A stretch of DNA of 64,000 bases from an uncultured Granulosicoccaceae bacterium (GTDB lineage: Bacteria > Pseudomonadota > Gammaproteobacteria > Granulosicoccales > Granulosicoccaceae): the NCBI GenBank assembly GCA_937931165.1, contig CALHCI010000152.1, positions 1 through 64,000 of the forward strand, given 5' to 3'. Shown one piece after another: positions 8,534 through 16,829 of this stretch. Below the pieces are notes generated by a model, which was not told the origin of the DNA, did not search any database, and worked only from the letters and a program-made list of their open reading frames with translations. Position numbers and translations under genes: made by a program. Position 1 is the stretch's first letter, and every line of letters begins with the position of its first letter.

Positions 8534-10060
8534 TCAGCAAATAGCGCGAAGTTTTGCCAGTAATACGTCCAGTTCCTGCGCAGTCTGCGCAGTAGCCAGA
8601 ATATACCGGTCCGGTCGTACAACCAGGGCCTGAGTCTGGTTCTCACGCAGGCAAGCCTGAAGCTCTGGTTCGTCATCAGCACACAACACCTGACACGGCG
8701 GTATTAATTCAGGATTACCGTGTGCCAGCACAGTACCGTCAGCGATGAGTACCGGCTTGTAACCGGTCACATCGTCAAGCCGCTTTCCATCGCACAACAC
8801 CGGTTGAGGGAACCACGCACCCACCGTACCACCGAAGCACCCGAACCCTGCCCCGAGCATCGGGACAATCGATTTCATTTGCAGCGTGCCGTCATCGTTA
8901 CCGGGATCGCTATCGTTTTGCATACCAGTGGTACAAGAGTTAATTAACTCTCCGAGATCTATTGCCGTCTTAATATACTCAGTGACATTGGGAATTCGTT
9001 CTGACGAATAGCTGGTTAACAACGCTGCAATTTTGGCCTTCACATCTGATTGGTCGGCATTGTCTACGCTATGATTTTTTTCGGCGCGACAACACAGATC
9101 AAGCTTCCACGCAAGGTTGGCTGCATCTCTGATTCCGGCACACATACCCTGCCCCATAAAAGGCGGTGTCAGATGCGCGGCATCACCAGCGATAAGCAAT
9201 CGCCCGTTGCGCCACTGCCGGTACACGAGGGATTTGAATTCATAAACCGCGCTTCTTTCTATTGCCGCTTCTTCAGGAGAGACCCAGTCACCTATGAGCT
9301 CCCACAGCCTGCTCTCTTCCACGAAATCTGCTGCGTTTTCATGCGGCTTTAATGCAATTTCCCAACGCCTGCGCAGCCCCGGGCAGCGAACATAGGTAGC
9401 CGGTCGGTGCCGGCCACAGTGTTGAATGGTGTAATCACCCAGAGACGGTTTATCGTCTTTAAGCAGTGCATCAATGACCAGCCAGCGCTCATTAAAACCA
9501 AAATCAATCAGCTGATCGGTTATATCACCACGGACAGTAGAGTTTGCACCATCACAACCGACTACATAACGACAGGTGAATTGTTCAGTAGCTTCCGCAC
9601 TACGATCTTCGCCACACAAGATTGCCTGATGCGTGTCTTGTTGAACACCCGTTACGTTAAAGCCGCTTTTAAGTGTAATTAATGCGCTTTCGGCAATTTT
9701 CTTTCTGAGAATATGTTCGAGATCCGGCTGATGAAAGCGGTAACTGGTGTACCAGCCGTTTTCACCGATACCGGCCGGACGCGGCCAGTCAACCAATAGA
9801 TTACCCTGCGGGTCAACAAACCGCATTCCCGGGTTATACCGTACCACCTGCTCAAGCGCGTCGGCAACGCCGAGCGTCTGGTATACGCGCATCACGTGAT
9901 CATCAAAGTGAACGGCTCTGGGTAATGGATAAACAGAGGTTTCCCGCTCGAGTATTAGCACTGACACACCACACTGCGCTAACAGCAACGCGAGGGTCGC
10001 ACCAGTCGGGCCGCAGCCAACAACAATCACATCAGCACTGTAGTCAGACTGTTCGATCAC
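8534..10060 (-). CDS. FAD-dependent aromatic hydroxylase, MhpA-like
   Basis: 508 residues from a GTG start. It is a class A flavoprotein monooxygenase: the Rossmann GxGxxG is VVGCGPTGATLALLLAQCG, the DG motif is VVGCDGANSTVR, and the flavin-binding GD motif is LLIAGDAAHLTPPFMGQGM. The sequence most resembles 3-(3-hydroxyphenyl)propionate hydroxylase, which uses NADH and O2 to add an ortho hydroxyl and give a catechol. It is last in an operon after IclR, an FAH-family hydrolase and an extradiol dioxygenase (12 bases from the last), which fits hydroxylation then ring cleavage then side-chain hydrolysis. The true substrate is unknown. Confidence 0.87.
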   Translation of the reverse strand: MIEQSDYSADVIVVGCGPTGATLALLLAQCGVSVLILERETSVYPLPRAVHFDDHVMRVYQTLGVADALEQVVRYNPGMRFVDPQGNLLVDWPRPAGIGENGWYTSYRFHQPDLEHILRKKIAESALITLKSGFNVTGVQQDTHQAILCGEDRSAEATEQFTCRYVVGCDGANSTVRGDITDQLIDFGFNERWLVIDALLKDDKPSLGDYTIQHCGRHRPATYVRCPGLRRRWEIALKPHENAADFVEESRLWELIGDWVSPEEAAIERSAVYEFKSLVYRQWRNGRLLIAGDAAHLTPPFMGQGMCAGIRDAANLAWKLDLCCRAEKNHSVDNADQSDVKAKIAALLTSYSSERIPNVTEYIKTAIDLGELINSCTTGMQNDSDPGNDDGTLQMKSIVPMLGAGFGCFGGTVGAWFPQPVLCDGKRLDDVTGYKPVLIADGTVLAHGNPELIPPCQVLCADDEPELQACLRENQTQALVVRPDRYILATAQTAQELDVLLAKLRAIC

Positions 10061-10072
10061 TGTTTATCCGGG

Positions 10073-11047
10073 CTATTTATTTAAGCTTTTCTGTTGGTAC
10101 AGCCAGGGGCAGTCCACCAGCAACGGGGCCTGCAAACCTTCACTGGCGGTTTTTAATCGCATGTCTCTGAGCACCTTGCGTTTATCTTCCGGCAGGTACA
10201 ATCGCTCATGCCCCCAATAACTTGGACCGGTAAAGGTTTCGTGCGGTTGCCACGTCTCAGGGTCAATAATACGTCCGCCCCAGCCGCTTTCGATAAAAAA
10301 TCCAGACGGTGTATTGGCATAAAAAGAGGTCATGTAGTCGTTGGTATGACGCCCGAGTGTGTAGGCAATTCTATTATCTGCCATTTGCGCTATATCGTAA
10401 CCCTGCCCAACGTCATCAAGGTTATTGTATTCGACCATAAAGTGATGAAACCCGCTTTGCCCACTACCGATAATCGCAAAGCTGTGGTGTCTTCCATTGA
10501 CATGAAAAAAATACATTGGATAAGGAGTAAGCCCGTAGTCACTTACCGAAAATCCGAGTATTTCAGTATAAAACGGCAATAGACCCTCCACGTTAGCTGT
10601 ATGCAATACCGCATGCCCCATACCGAAGGGCCCGGTTGCAAACCCGGAAACAGGACGCCCCGGTACAAAAGGTGTGTCATCGAGCATCGGACCACAGAAT
10701 AGCTCTACGCGATTACCGGCAGGGTCATCGAAGTAAACCATAGCACCGACACAACGCCTGTCACACAGCGCTGCTGTTGCCAGAGTTACAGAAGTTCCGC
10801 ATGCTTCAAGGTGACTCGCCAAATTATCCAGCGTCGTGTTATCTGAGACTTCCCAACCAAGAAACGCCAGCGTGTCACCTGCTTCATCAGACACCACAAA
10901 TCGCTGCTTATGATCATCCATTCGAAAACACTGGTGCCTGCCACCACGATCAACCAGCGCCATGCCCAACTGCCTGACGGAGAAGTCAGTCCATTCGGCC
11001 AGTTTGTCTGAACGAATACCAATGTAACCGAGTGAGACAATACCCAT
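10073..11047 (-). CDS. Type I extradiol ring-cleavage dioxygenase (VOC fold)
   Basis: 324 residues in two vicinal-oxygen-chelate domains. The catalytic C-terminal domain has the iron ligands in order: His in GMGHAVLHT, His in GFHHFMVEY and Glu in GFFIESGWGG. The family (biphenyl-2,3-diol or catechol 2,3-dioxygenases) opens catechols next to the hydroxyls. The Shine-Dalgarno GGAGCG precedes the ATG. It sits between the FAH-family hydrolase (16 bases upstream) and the hydroxylase (12 bases downstream), so the catechol made by the latter is its likely substrate. Confidence 0.87.
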   Translation of the reverse strand: MGIVSLGYIGIRSDKLAEWTDFSVRQLGMALVDRGGRHQCFRMDDHKQRFVVSDEAGDTLAFLGWEVSDNTTLDNLASHLEACGTSVTLATAALCDRRCVGAMVYFDDPAGNRVELFCGPMLDDTPFVPGRPVSGFATGPFGMGHAVLHTANVEGLLPFYTEILGFSVSDYGLTPYPMYFFHVNGRHHSFAIIGSGQSGFHHFMVEYNNLDDVGQGYDIAQMADNRIAYTLGRHTNDYMTSFYANTPSGFFIESGWGGRIIDPETWQPHETFTGPSYWGHERLYLPEDKRKVLRDMRLKTASEGLQAPLLVDCPWLYQQKSLNK

Positions 11048-11063
11048 TGATCGCTCCGCGGTG

Positions 11064-11927
11064 TTAACCGGACAGTTCTGCTTCTGCGATCACGGTGTTT
11101 ACCAGTTTGCCAACGGGCCCACAATCGATCTCGACGATATCTCCGGGTAGCATGTACACCGGAGGACTGCGTTTATCTCCAACGCCACCAGGTGTGCCAC
11201 TGACGATGACATCTCCCGGTGCCAACGGGGTAAACGAAGAGATATAACTGATGACTTCCGGCAGCGGAAAGATCAGATCTGCAAGTGTTGCCTGCTGCAT
11301 GACTTCTCCGTTTAAACGAGTCTCAATTGGAAGCGTTGTATAGTCTTCTATCTCGTCACTGGTCGTGAGCCACGGGCCAAACCCACCGGTGCCCGGAAAC
11401 GTTTTTCCCGGTATAAATTGTGAGGTGTGCTTTTGCCAGTCGCGAACACTACCTTCGTTATAACAGGCGTAACCGGCAATATGTGACAATGCATTGTCTT
11501 TGGAGATACATCGGCCACCCTGCCCAATGATCACTGCGAGCTCACCTTCATAATCGAAACGCTCGGTGGCTGCAGGCTTTATCAGCGCCTGACGGTGCCC
11601 CACCTGTGAGTCAGCGAAGCGCGGGAAAATGGTTGGATGATCGACATCGGGTCGGCCGGTTTCTGCCTGATGTTTTTTGTAGTTAAGCCCGACGCAGAGA
11701 ATTTTTGCAGGATCGGGGATCACTGGCAGGAAAGTAATATCGGACAGATGAAAATCCGCCGGTCGATTAATGCAATAGTCCGTAGCGATTTCCATCAGAC
11801 CGTATGCAATACACTGCTTTAGACTACAGACTTCCGGATCAAGCTTACCGGTCAGATCTATCACAGTGTTATCCACCACCGCGCCGAATCCGGTTTTACC
11901 CAGCCTTGAAAAGCTCACGAGTTTCAT
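11064..11927 (-). CDS. Fumarylacetoacetate hydrolase family protein
   Basis: 287 residues. The FAH signature is complete: KILCVGLNYKKHQAE, the metal-binding FDYEGELAVIIG, the central SVRDWQKHTSQFIPGK and the end VIVSGTPGGVGDKR. Members hydrolyse or hydrate acylpyruvates and ring-cleavage products, using Mg2+ or Ca2+. Its ATG overlaps the stop of the IclR regulator (ATGA). In this operon it most simply acts after the extradiol dioxygenase. A separate MhpC-type alpha/beta hydrolase is absent, so this enzyme may process the ring-cleavage product itself. Confidence 0.88.
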   Translation of the reverse strand: MKLVSFSRLGKTGFGAVVDNTVIDLTGKLDPEVCSLKQCIAYGLMEIATDYCINRPADFHLSDITFLPVIPDPAKILCVGLNYKKHQAETGRPDVDHPTIFPRFADSQVGHRQALIKPAATERFDYEGELAVIIGQGGRCISKDNALSHIAGYACYNEGSVRDWQKHTSQFIPGKTFPGTGGFGPWLTTSDEIEDYTTLPIETRLNGEVMQQATLADLIFPLPEVISYISSFTPLAPGDVIVSGTPGGVGDKRSPPVYMLPGDIVEIDCGPVGKLVNTVIAEAELSG

Positions 11928-12730
11928 TGGTTACTTGCTCTGTTAGTGTTCATTTGCACCTGCACGACCTCATCGAAGACCAGCTGCATGTGTTTTTCAA
12001 TAAGCGCACCGCTGCTTAACAGACCAGCAGTGAGCTCATTGATATTCAGATCAGTCACATCATCAGTACTGCAGACAATGCTGAGTGAGGCAGTGATGCC
12101 AAACCCTTTGTGTGTGACGGGTACCGCCCAGCCGGTCAGACCCGGGTCAACTTCATCAGTTGTTACTGCGATACCCGCTTTGCGAATTTCCTTAAGCTTG
12201 TCCGTTAAAACAGCGCTTCGCTCAGAGTCTGTTACACCGGTGGCACTGAGCAGATTTGCCAGCGCTTTACCACGAGCCTGAGCCAGTATAGCCAGCGATG
12301 TTGCACCACGGTCGATGGGCATTAAGCGGCCTCGCTCAAATGCCGGGGCATGACTGCCAGCGGTGCGCTCATCTGCCACACAAACCACCTGGCTTCCGTA
12401 TAGCCTGGCCAGCACCACCACACAGGGAACCGCCACCGCAGCCGCCAGCGAATGGATGACCGCAGCGCCGGACACCACCAGCGGATCTGTTTTTTCGATT
12501 ACCCGGTTTGCGACGATAAATGCCGGCCCGAGACGGTATTTGGCACTGGCTGCACTCTCCAGATAACCCGCAGCAACCAGCTCACGAACCGAGCGGTAAA
12601 CCGAGCTTTTGGGTTTTCCGAGTGCGTGTGCCAGCTCATCAACGGTCCACGAACTGGCCGAAACCGTGAACAAATCGAGCAACTGCTGATAACGGGTAAA
12701 GCCGGTCGGATCAAACGCAGATTTTATCAA
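11924..12730 (-). CDS. IclR family transcriptional regulator
   Basis: 268 residues from a TTG start; no in-frame ATG exists upstream before a stop. The N-terminal winged helix (SWTVDELAHALGKPKSSVYRSV, residues about 28-50) and the C-terminal effector-binding GAF-like domain (YGSQVVCVADERTAG, then GWAVPVTH) are typical. It is the first gene of the aromatic operon it probably controls. A perfect 10-base inverted repeat flanks and overlaps the start codon (see 12725-12780). Confidence 0.88.
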   Translation of the reverse strand: MIKSAFDPTGFTRYQQLLDLFTVSASSWTVDELAHALGKPKSSVYRSVRELVAAGYLESAASAKYRLGPAFIVANRVIEKTDPLVVSGAAVIHSLAAAVAVPCVVVLARLYGSQVVCVADERTAGSHAPAFERGRLMPIDRGATSLAILAQARGKALANLLSATGVTDSERSAVLTDKLKEIRKAGIAVTTDEVDPGLTGWAVPVTHKGFGITASLSIVCSTDDVTDLNINELTAGLLSSGALIEKHMQLVFDEVVQVQMNTNRASNQ

Positions 12731-12780
12731 TATATAATTTTTATGAAGATTTGAATCTAATAATTTATCGTATATTGATA
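12725..12780. promoter_or_regulatory. Inverted repeat at the IclR gene start, possible operator
   Basis: TATCAATATA (12725-12734) and its exact reverse complement TATATTGATA (12771-12780) are 36 bases apart in a very AT-rich stretch. The first arm covers the TTG start codon of the IclR gene. A spaced pair like this could bind two dimers or form a loop and would suit autoregulation; nothing in the sequence proves binding. Confidence 0.4.
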
Positions 12781-12841
12781 TTTTTTACCATTTCTAAAAA
12801 AACCAAAAAATTCAGATGCTGTAAAAAAGGATACCGGAGAG

Positions 12842-12870
12842 TTGAATTTTCGCACCGGAGGGCCGATAAT
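12842..12870 (+). promoter_or_regulatory. Sigma-70 promoter of cydAB
   Basis: TTGAAT (12842-12847), exactly 17 bases, then GATAAT (12865-12870). The start of transcription would fall near 12877, about 50 bases before the cydA ATG. One of the best promoter matches in the window. Confidence 0.62.
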
Positions 12871-12879
12871 TTTCTTTAT

Positions 12880-12897
12880 TTTCAGAAATTACTGAAA
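12880..12897. promoter_or_regulatory. TTTCAG-N6-CTGAAA palindrome in the cydA leader
   Basis: TTTCAG (12880-12885) and CTGAAA (12892-12897) form a perfect inverted repeat directly after the predicted transcription start; CTGAAA recurs at 12901-12906. Position suits a repressor operator. It does not match the FNR consensus. Confidence 0.4.
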
Positions 12898-12924
12898 TAA
12901 CTGAAAACCAATAACTGAACAGGC

Positions 12925-14280
12925 ATGCCAATGGACGCACTGATTCTCGCCAGAATACAGTTTGCCGCGAATATTTCTTTCCATATTCTTTTCCCGACCA
13001 TCACCATCGCGCTGTGCTGGTTTTTGCTGTACTTCCGTATTCGCCATCTGTCGACCCGCCAGCCGGGCTGGCTTGAAGCCTATCGATTCTGGGTAAAGAT
13101 ATTCGCACTGAGTTTCGCACTGGGCGTAGTCAGCGGGATCACCATGTCATTTCAATTTGGCACCAACTGGCCCGGCTACATGGAAACGGTTGGCAACGTC
13201 GCCGGACCACTACTCGCCTATGAAGTGCTGACAGCTTTTTTTCTGGAAGCCACTTTCCTTGGCATTATGTTATTCGGTACCGACCGCGTGTCACCGCGGA
13301 TACATACGTTATCAATAGTGCTTGTAGCGATCGGCACCAGTTTGTCTGCCTTCTGGATTCTGGCGCTGAATTCATGGATGCATACACCGGCCGGTCACAT
13401 CATCACTGACGGAGTCGTGTACGCAGAGAACTGGTTTGACATTGTTTTTAATCCATCAATGCCTTACCGACTGGCTCATATGATGATCGCTTCGGGATTA
13501 ACCGCATCGTTCTTAATCGCCGGTGTATCAGCCTACCGGTGGCTGCGAGGTGATAAGAGTGATGCGGTCAGACTGGCCCAGAGAACGGCGATAATTTGTG
13601 CAGCAGCGCTTATACCGTTGCAGATATTTATTGGTGACCTGCACGGACTGAATACGCTTGAACATCAACCTGCTAAAGTAGCTGCGATGGAAGGTGTCTG
13701 GGAAACGCAGGAAGGCGCACCGCTACTGTTATTTGCCATACCGGACGAAGCAGAGCGTACTAATCATTATGAAGTGGGCATTCCAAAGCTTGCGAGCCTT
13801 ATACTTACTCATGAGCTTGATGGAGAAATAACCGGTCTAAACGCGTTTGAAGGCGAACACCCGCGAGTTGCACCGGTATTCTTCGGGTTCAGACTGATGG
13901 TTGGTATCGGTGTGTTGATGCTACTGGTGTCATGGACCGCCGCCTGGCAACTCCGCAAGCATAGTGCACCGAACAAGCTGGTTCAGCGTTCGCTGCTGGC
14001 GATGACATTCTCCGGCTGGATTGCAACTCTCGCCGGCTGGTATGTCACAGAGATCGGACGACAGCCCTGGCTTGTTACCGGCATTTTAAAGACCGAGCAG
14101 GCAGTATCACCCGTGCCGGCTACCGACCTCAAGCTGACGCTGACACTTTACCTGCTGCTTTATACGGCACTAATCATCGCCTATATATCCACGGTGTTTC
14201 ATTTGGCGCGGCGTAAAGACACTGGTAAAAAAAATCTCACACCACTCAACCAGGGAGCACCTGCCTATGGACTGGAGTAA
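12925..14280 (+). CDS. cydA: Cytochrome bd-type ubiquinol oxidase subunit I
   Basis: 451 residues, about nine membrane helices. Heme ligands: His20 in NISFHILFP (heme b595), His in MPYRLAHMM and Met in FGFRLMVGIG (heme b558). The Q-loop motif GLNTLEHQPAKVAAMEG and the signature ITMSFQFGTNWPGY are present. The Q-loop lacks the long insertion of E. coli CydA, as in the short-loop, cyanide-insensitive (Cio) type. The enzyme oxidises quinol and reduces O2 to water at the inner membrane. A second ATG at 12931 has better Shine-Dalgarno spacing and may be the true start. cydB starts inside its last codons. Confidence 0.93.
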   Translation: MPMDALILARIQFAANISFHILFPTITIALCWFLLYFRIRHLSTRQPGWLEAYRFWVKIFALSFALGVVSGITMSFQFGTNWPGYMETVGNVAGPLLAYEVLTAFFLEATFLGIMLFGTDRVSPRIHTLSIVLVAIGTSLSAFWILALNSWMHTPAGHIITDGVVYAENWFDIVFNPSMPYRLAHMMIASGLTASFLIAGVSAYRWLRGDKSDAVRLAQRTAIICAAALIPLQIFIGDLHGLNTLEHQPAKVAAMEGVWETQEGAPLLLFAIPDEAERTNHYEVGIPKLASLILTHELDGEITGLNAFEGEHPRVAPVFFGFRLMVGIGVLMLLVSWTAAWQLRKHSAPNKLVQRSLLAMTFSGWIATLAGWYVTEIGRQPWLVTGILKTEQAVSPVPATDLKLTLTLYLLLYTALIIAYISTVFHLARRKDTGKKNLTPLNQGAPAYGLE

Positions 14281-15274
14281 CACAGCACACTGGTTACCAC
14301 TGGCGTTTCTCGGTGCCATGGGAGTATCCATACTGATTTACGCAGTTATGGATGGCTATGATCTGGGAGTGGGCATGCTAATGATCGATGCCGGTGAGTC
14401 CGATCGCGATATGATGATTGCCTCTATCGGACCGTTCTGGGACGCCAACGAAACGTGGCTGGTGCTCAGCGTCGGTTTACTTCTGGTTGCCTTTCCACAG
14501 GCACATGGCATCGTACTCAGCGGATTGTATCTGCCGGTCACTATCATGTTGATCGGGCTGATACTTCGTGGCGTGGCATTTGACTTCAGAGCCAAAGCAC
14601 AGAGCACTCATAAAAAAACCTGGGACAGATTGTTCATTGCCGGTTCTTTTATCGCGGCGTGTTCACAGGGCTATATGTTAGGGCGCTATATTGTCGGTCT
14701 GGATAACTCGGCAGGCGCACAATTGTTTAGCGTACTCAGCGGAATTTGTGTTGCCGCAGCGTATGTGTTGATCGGCGCATGCTGGCTGATCATCAAGACT
14801 GAAGGCGAATTACAAACCAGAGCTATCGTCTGGGCAAAGCGCGCGTTGCCAGCGATGGCTATTGGGCTTATTGCGGTGTCTATTGTCAACCCGCTGGTTA
14901 ATACCAGAATCTTTGATAAGTGGTTTAACTTTCCCGAGGCGCTGTTGCTGTCTCCGCTGCCGCTACTAACTGCCGCATTGCTGTTTATTACGTATCGCTC
15001 GCTGACAGTCCTGACTGAAAATCCACAGCAACGATGCTGGGTACCTTTCACCTGTACAGCCTTGGTATTTACACTGGCATTCACCGGGCTTGCCTATAGT
15101 TTCTACCCGTACGTGATTCCGGACCAGCTAACTGCCTGGGAAGCTGCCAGTGACGAAAATTCCCTGTGGGTGATATTTTTAGGGACCGTGGTGGTGTTGC
15201 CGGCAATAATCGGGTACACCTTACTGTCTTATTATATTTTTCGTGGCAAGGCCAGTGCGCTGGTTTATCACTAA
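14267..15274 (+). CDS. cydB: Cytochrome bd-type ubiquinol oxidase subunit II
   Basis: 335 residues, about nine membrane helices, with the family features YAVMDGYDLGVGML (residues about 25-38), GPFWDANETWLVL and LRGVAFDFRAKA. The CydB half binds no heme but is needed for assembly and quinone chemistry. It overlaps cydA by 14 bases, with AGGGAG as ribosome site inside cydA. No CydX-like small ORF and no cydDC genes are seen next to it. Confidence 0.93.
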   Translation: MDWSNTAHWLPLAFLGAMGVSILIYAVMDGYDLGVGMLMIDAGESDRDMMIASIGPFWDANETWLVLSVGLLLVAFPQAHGIVLSGLYLPVTIMLIGLILRGVAFDFRAKAQSTHKKTWDRLFIAGSFIAACSQGYMLGRYIVGLDNSAGAQLFSVLSGICVAAAYVLIGACWLIIKTEGELQTRAIVWAKRALPAMAIGLIAVSIVNPLVNTRIFDKWFNFPEALLLSPLPLLTAALLFITYRSLTVLTENPQQRCWVPFTCTALVFTLAFTGLAYSFYPYVIPDQLTAWEAASDENSLWVIFLGTVVVLPAIIGYTLLSYYIFRGKASALVYH

Positions 15275-15352
15275 GTTTTTAGCACATCTCACCCGGCCCC
15301 AGGTGTCAGTGGTTTGCGGTTGTGACAACAGCGCAGTCGGTAAAAATGTCGA

Positions 15353-16708
15353 GTGATTGGTCAAATTGTGCCAACTTATGTAAGAATCCGCGCAGCGCTG
15401 CACATCGAATCCAGCTTGTCTCTGTTAACGTCAGACAGTCCGTTAGAGTATTCCCGTTTGATCGCACAACCCACGCACATTACCGCCTTACTGTCGCTGC
15501 TGCCCAATGCAACAGTCGAACCGGCAAGCCGGACTTTATCGAAACACGCGGTAGTGAGGTCGTTATCGTGGCTGATGTCTTTTGCATTGTGCGCCGTATC
15601 AGGGGCCACGCTGTCACAAACGGCAGACGATATCACCGACATGCTGTTGATCACCGGTCAATCGAATGTACAGGGCTCACAAACGATCTACGATCCGGGG
15701 CTCGACACCGTTGACCCGCGAGTTTTTGCTTTCACCAGCAATGGCATCTGGGAAGTTGCTGATCTTCACCAGGCCTGGGACGTCAACGACTGGCACCCGG
15801 GTAACGGTGCTTTGACCGACTCTTCCCGACAACCTTACAACCATTTCGCCTTTCACGCTGCACGAACTATCGTTCAACAAGACCCCTCCCGCGTAGTGGG
15901 TATTGTCGTTGCCAGTGCGCCTGGTGAAGGCATACAACACTGGGACACTTGCAGCCCGTTTTTTGATGTTGTCTCAAGCAAAGCGCAGACAGCACTTGCC
16001 GGCCAGACCGGGAAAAACTATTTTGATGGAATCTTGTGGCATCAGGGTGAAACTGACTGGCAGACATCCGGCACCTCTGACGTTGATGCCAGCGCCGCAG
16101 AAAAATCCTATGAAGAATATTACCCGGAGAAGCTCACTCAACTGATACAAAACCTCAGAGATCAAACATGGTTTGGTGACAACCGCGCATTTATCTGCGG
16201 CGAAACCAGTCAGGCACCCGTTAACGCCAGACTGAATGAACTTAATACCGACCAGAGCGACTGGACAGCCTGTGTCGCTGGCAGTGACCTTAGCACTCGC
16301 GATGGAACGCACTTCGATGCACCCGGCTTGCGTGAGCTGGGCAAGCGTTACGGTGAAGCGTATCTGCAAATGCAAAATACAGCGGCGTATGATGTGATAA
16401 AACCGGATGTCGCTATTACCAGTCCACCGATAGATGGCACTAACCAACCACCCTACGCAATCTACTCCGGAACCGCTTCAGATAGCGGTGGCGGCGTGGC
16501 GATGGTGAGAGCGGCCATTCTGGACAATAACTCAGGCAAGTTTTATAACTTTATTGATGAGGACTTTGGTGATTGCTTTAGCAGCATTAGAACGGAACTG
16601 TCACAAGCAGGTGCGTCATCAACCCAGTGGTCAGTTGGCGCTACACTGCCCAATGGCGACTATACAATTTCGGTGCAGGCGGTCGATACGGCTGGCAACA
16701 GCAAATAA
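15353..16708 (+). CDS. Secreted SASA-domain carbohydrate esterase
   Basis: 451 codons as an open frame. The conserved part starts at DMLLITGQSNVQG, the block I Ser of the sialate O-acetylesterase/DUF303 SGNH group; later blocks are GILWHQGETDW and DGTHFDAPGLRELG (catalytic Asp-x-x-His). The first 67 residues are poorly secretory. A GTG at 15554 would give a clean signal peptide (VVRSLSWLMSFALCAVSGATLSQ with a GTG-coded first residue), so the real start may be there. The C-terminal 100 residues look like an Ig-like bacterial domain (VAITSPPIDGTNQPPYAIYSG onward). It probably removes acetyl or other ester groups from a carbohydrate outside the cytoplasm. Confidence 0.78.
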   Translation: MIGQIVPTYVRIRAALHIESSLSLLTSDSPLEYSRLIAQPTHITALLSLLPNATVEPASRTLSKHAVVRSLSWLMSFALCAVSGATLSQTADDITDMLLITGQSNVQGSQTIYDPGLDTVDPRVFAFTSNGIWEVADLHQAWDVNDWHPGNGALTDSSRQPYNHFAFHAARTIVQQDPSRVVGIVVASAPGEGIQHWDTCSPFFDVVSSKAQTALAGQTGKNYFDGILWHQGETDWQTSGTSDVDASAAEKSYEEYYPEKLTQLIQNLRDQTWFGDNRAFICGETSQAPVNARLNELNTDQSDWTACVAGSDLSTRDGTHFDAPGLRELGKRYGEAYLQMQNTAAYDVIKPDVAITSPPIDGTNQPPYAIYSGTASDSGGGVAMVRAAILDNNSGKFYNFIDEDFGDCFSSIRTELSQAGASSTQWSVGATLPNGDYTISVQAVDTAGNSK

Positions 16709-16779
16709 TATTTTTCGCTGTGCGTTGGACCCGATCAATAACTACCACAGAACAAACCCAACCCTCACTTTCTCTCAGT

Positions 16780-16808
16780 AAAGAGTGCCCCGATGCGAGG
16801 CACTCTTT
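16780..16808. terminator. Bidirectional terminator between convergent genes
   Basis: AAAGAGTGCC (16780-16789) pairs with GGCACTCTTT (16799-16808) across a 9-base loop: a perfect 10-bp stem with A/T tails, between the esterase gene (plus) and the CHRD/spondin gene (minus). It can serve both. Confidence 0.75.
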
Positions 16809-16829
16809 GCACCCAGTTAGTTAACTGTC

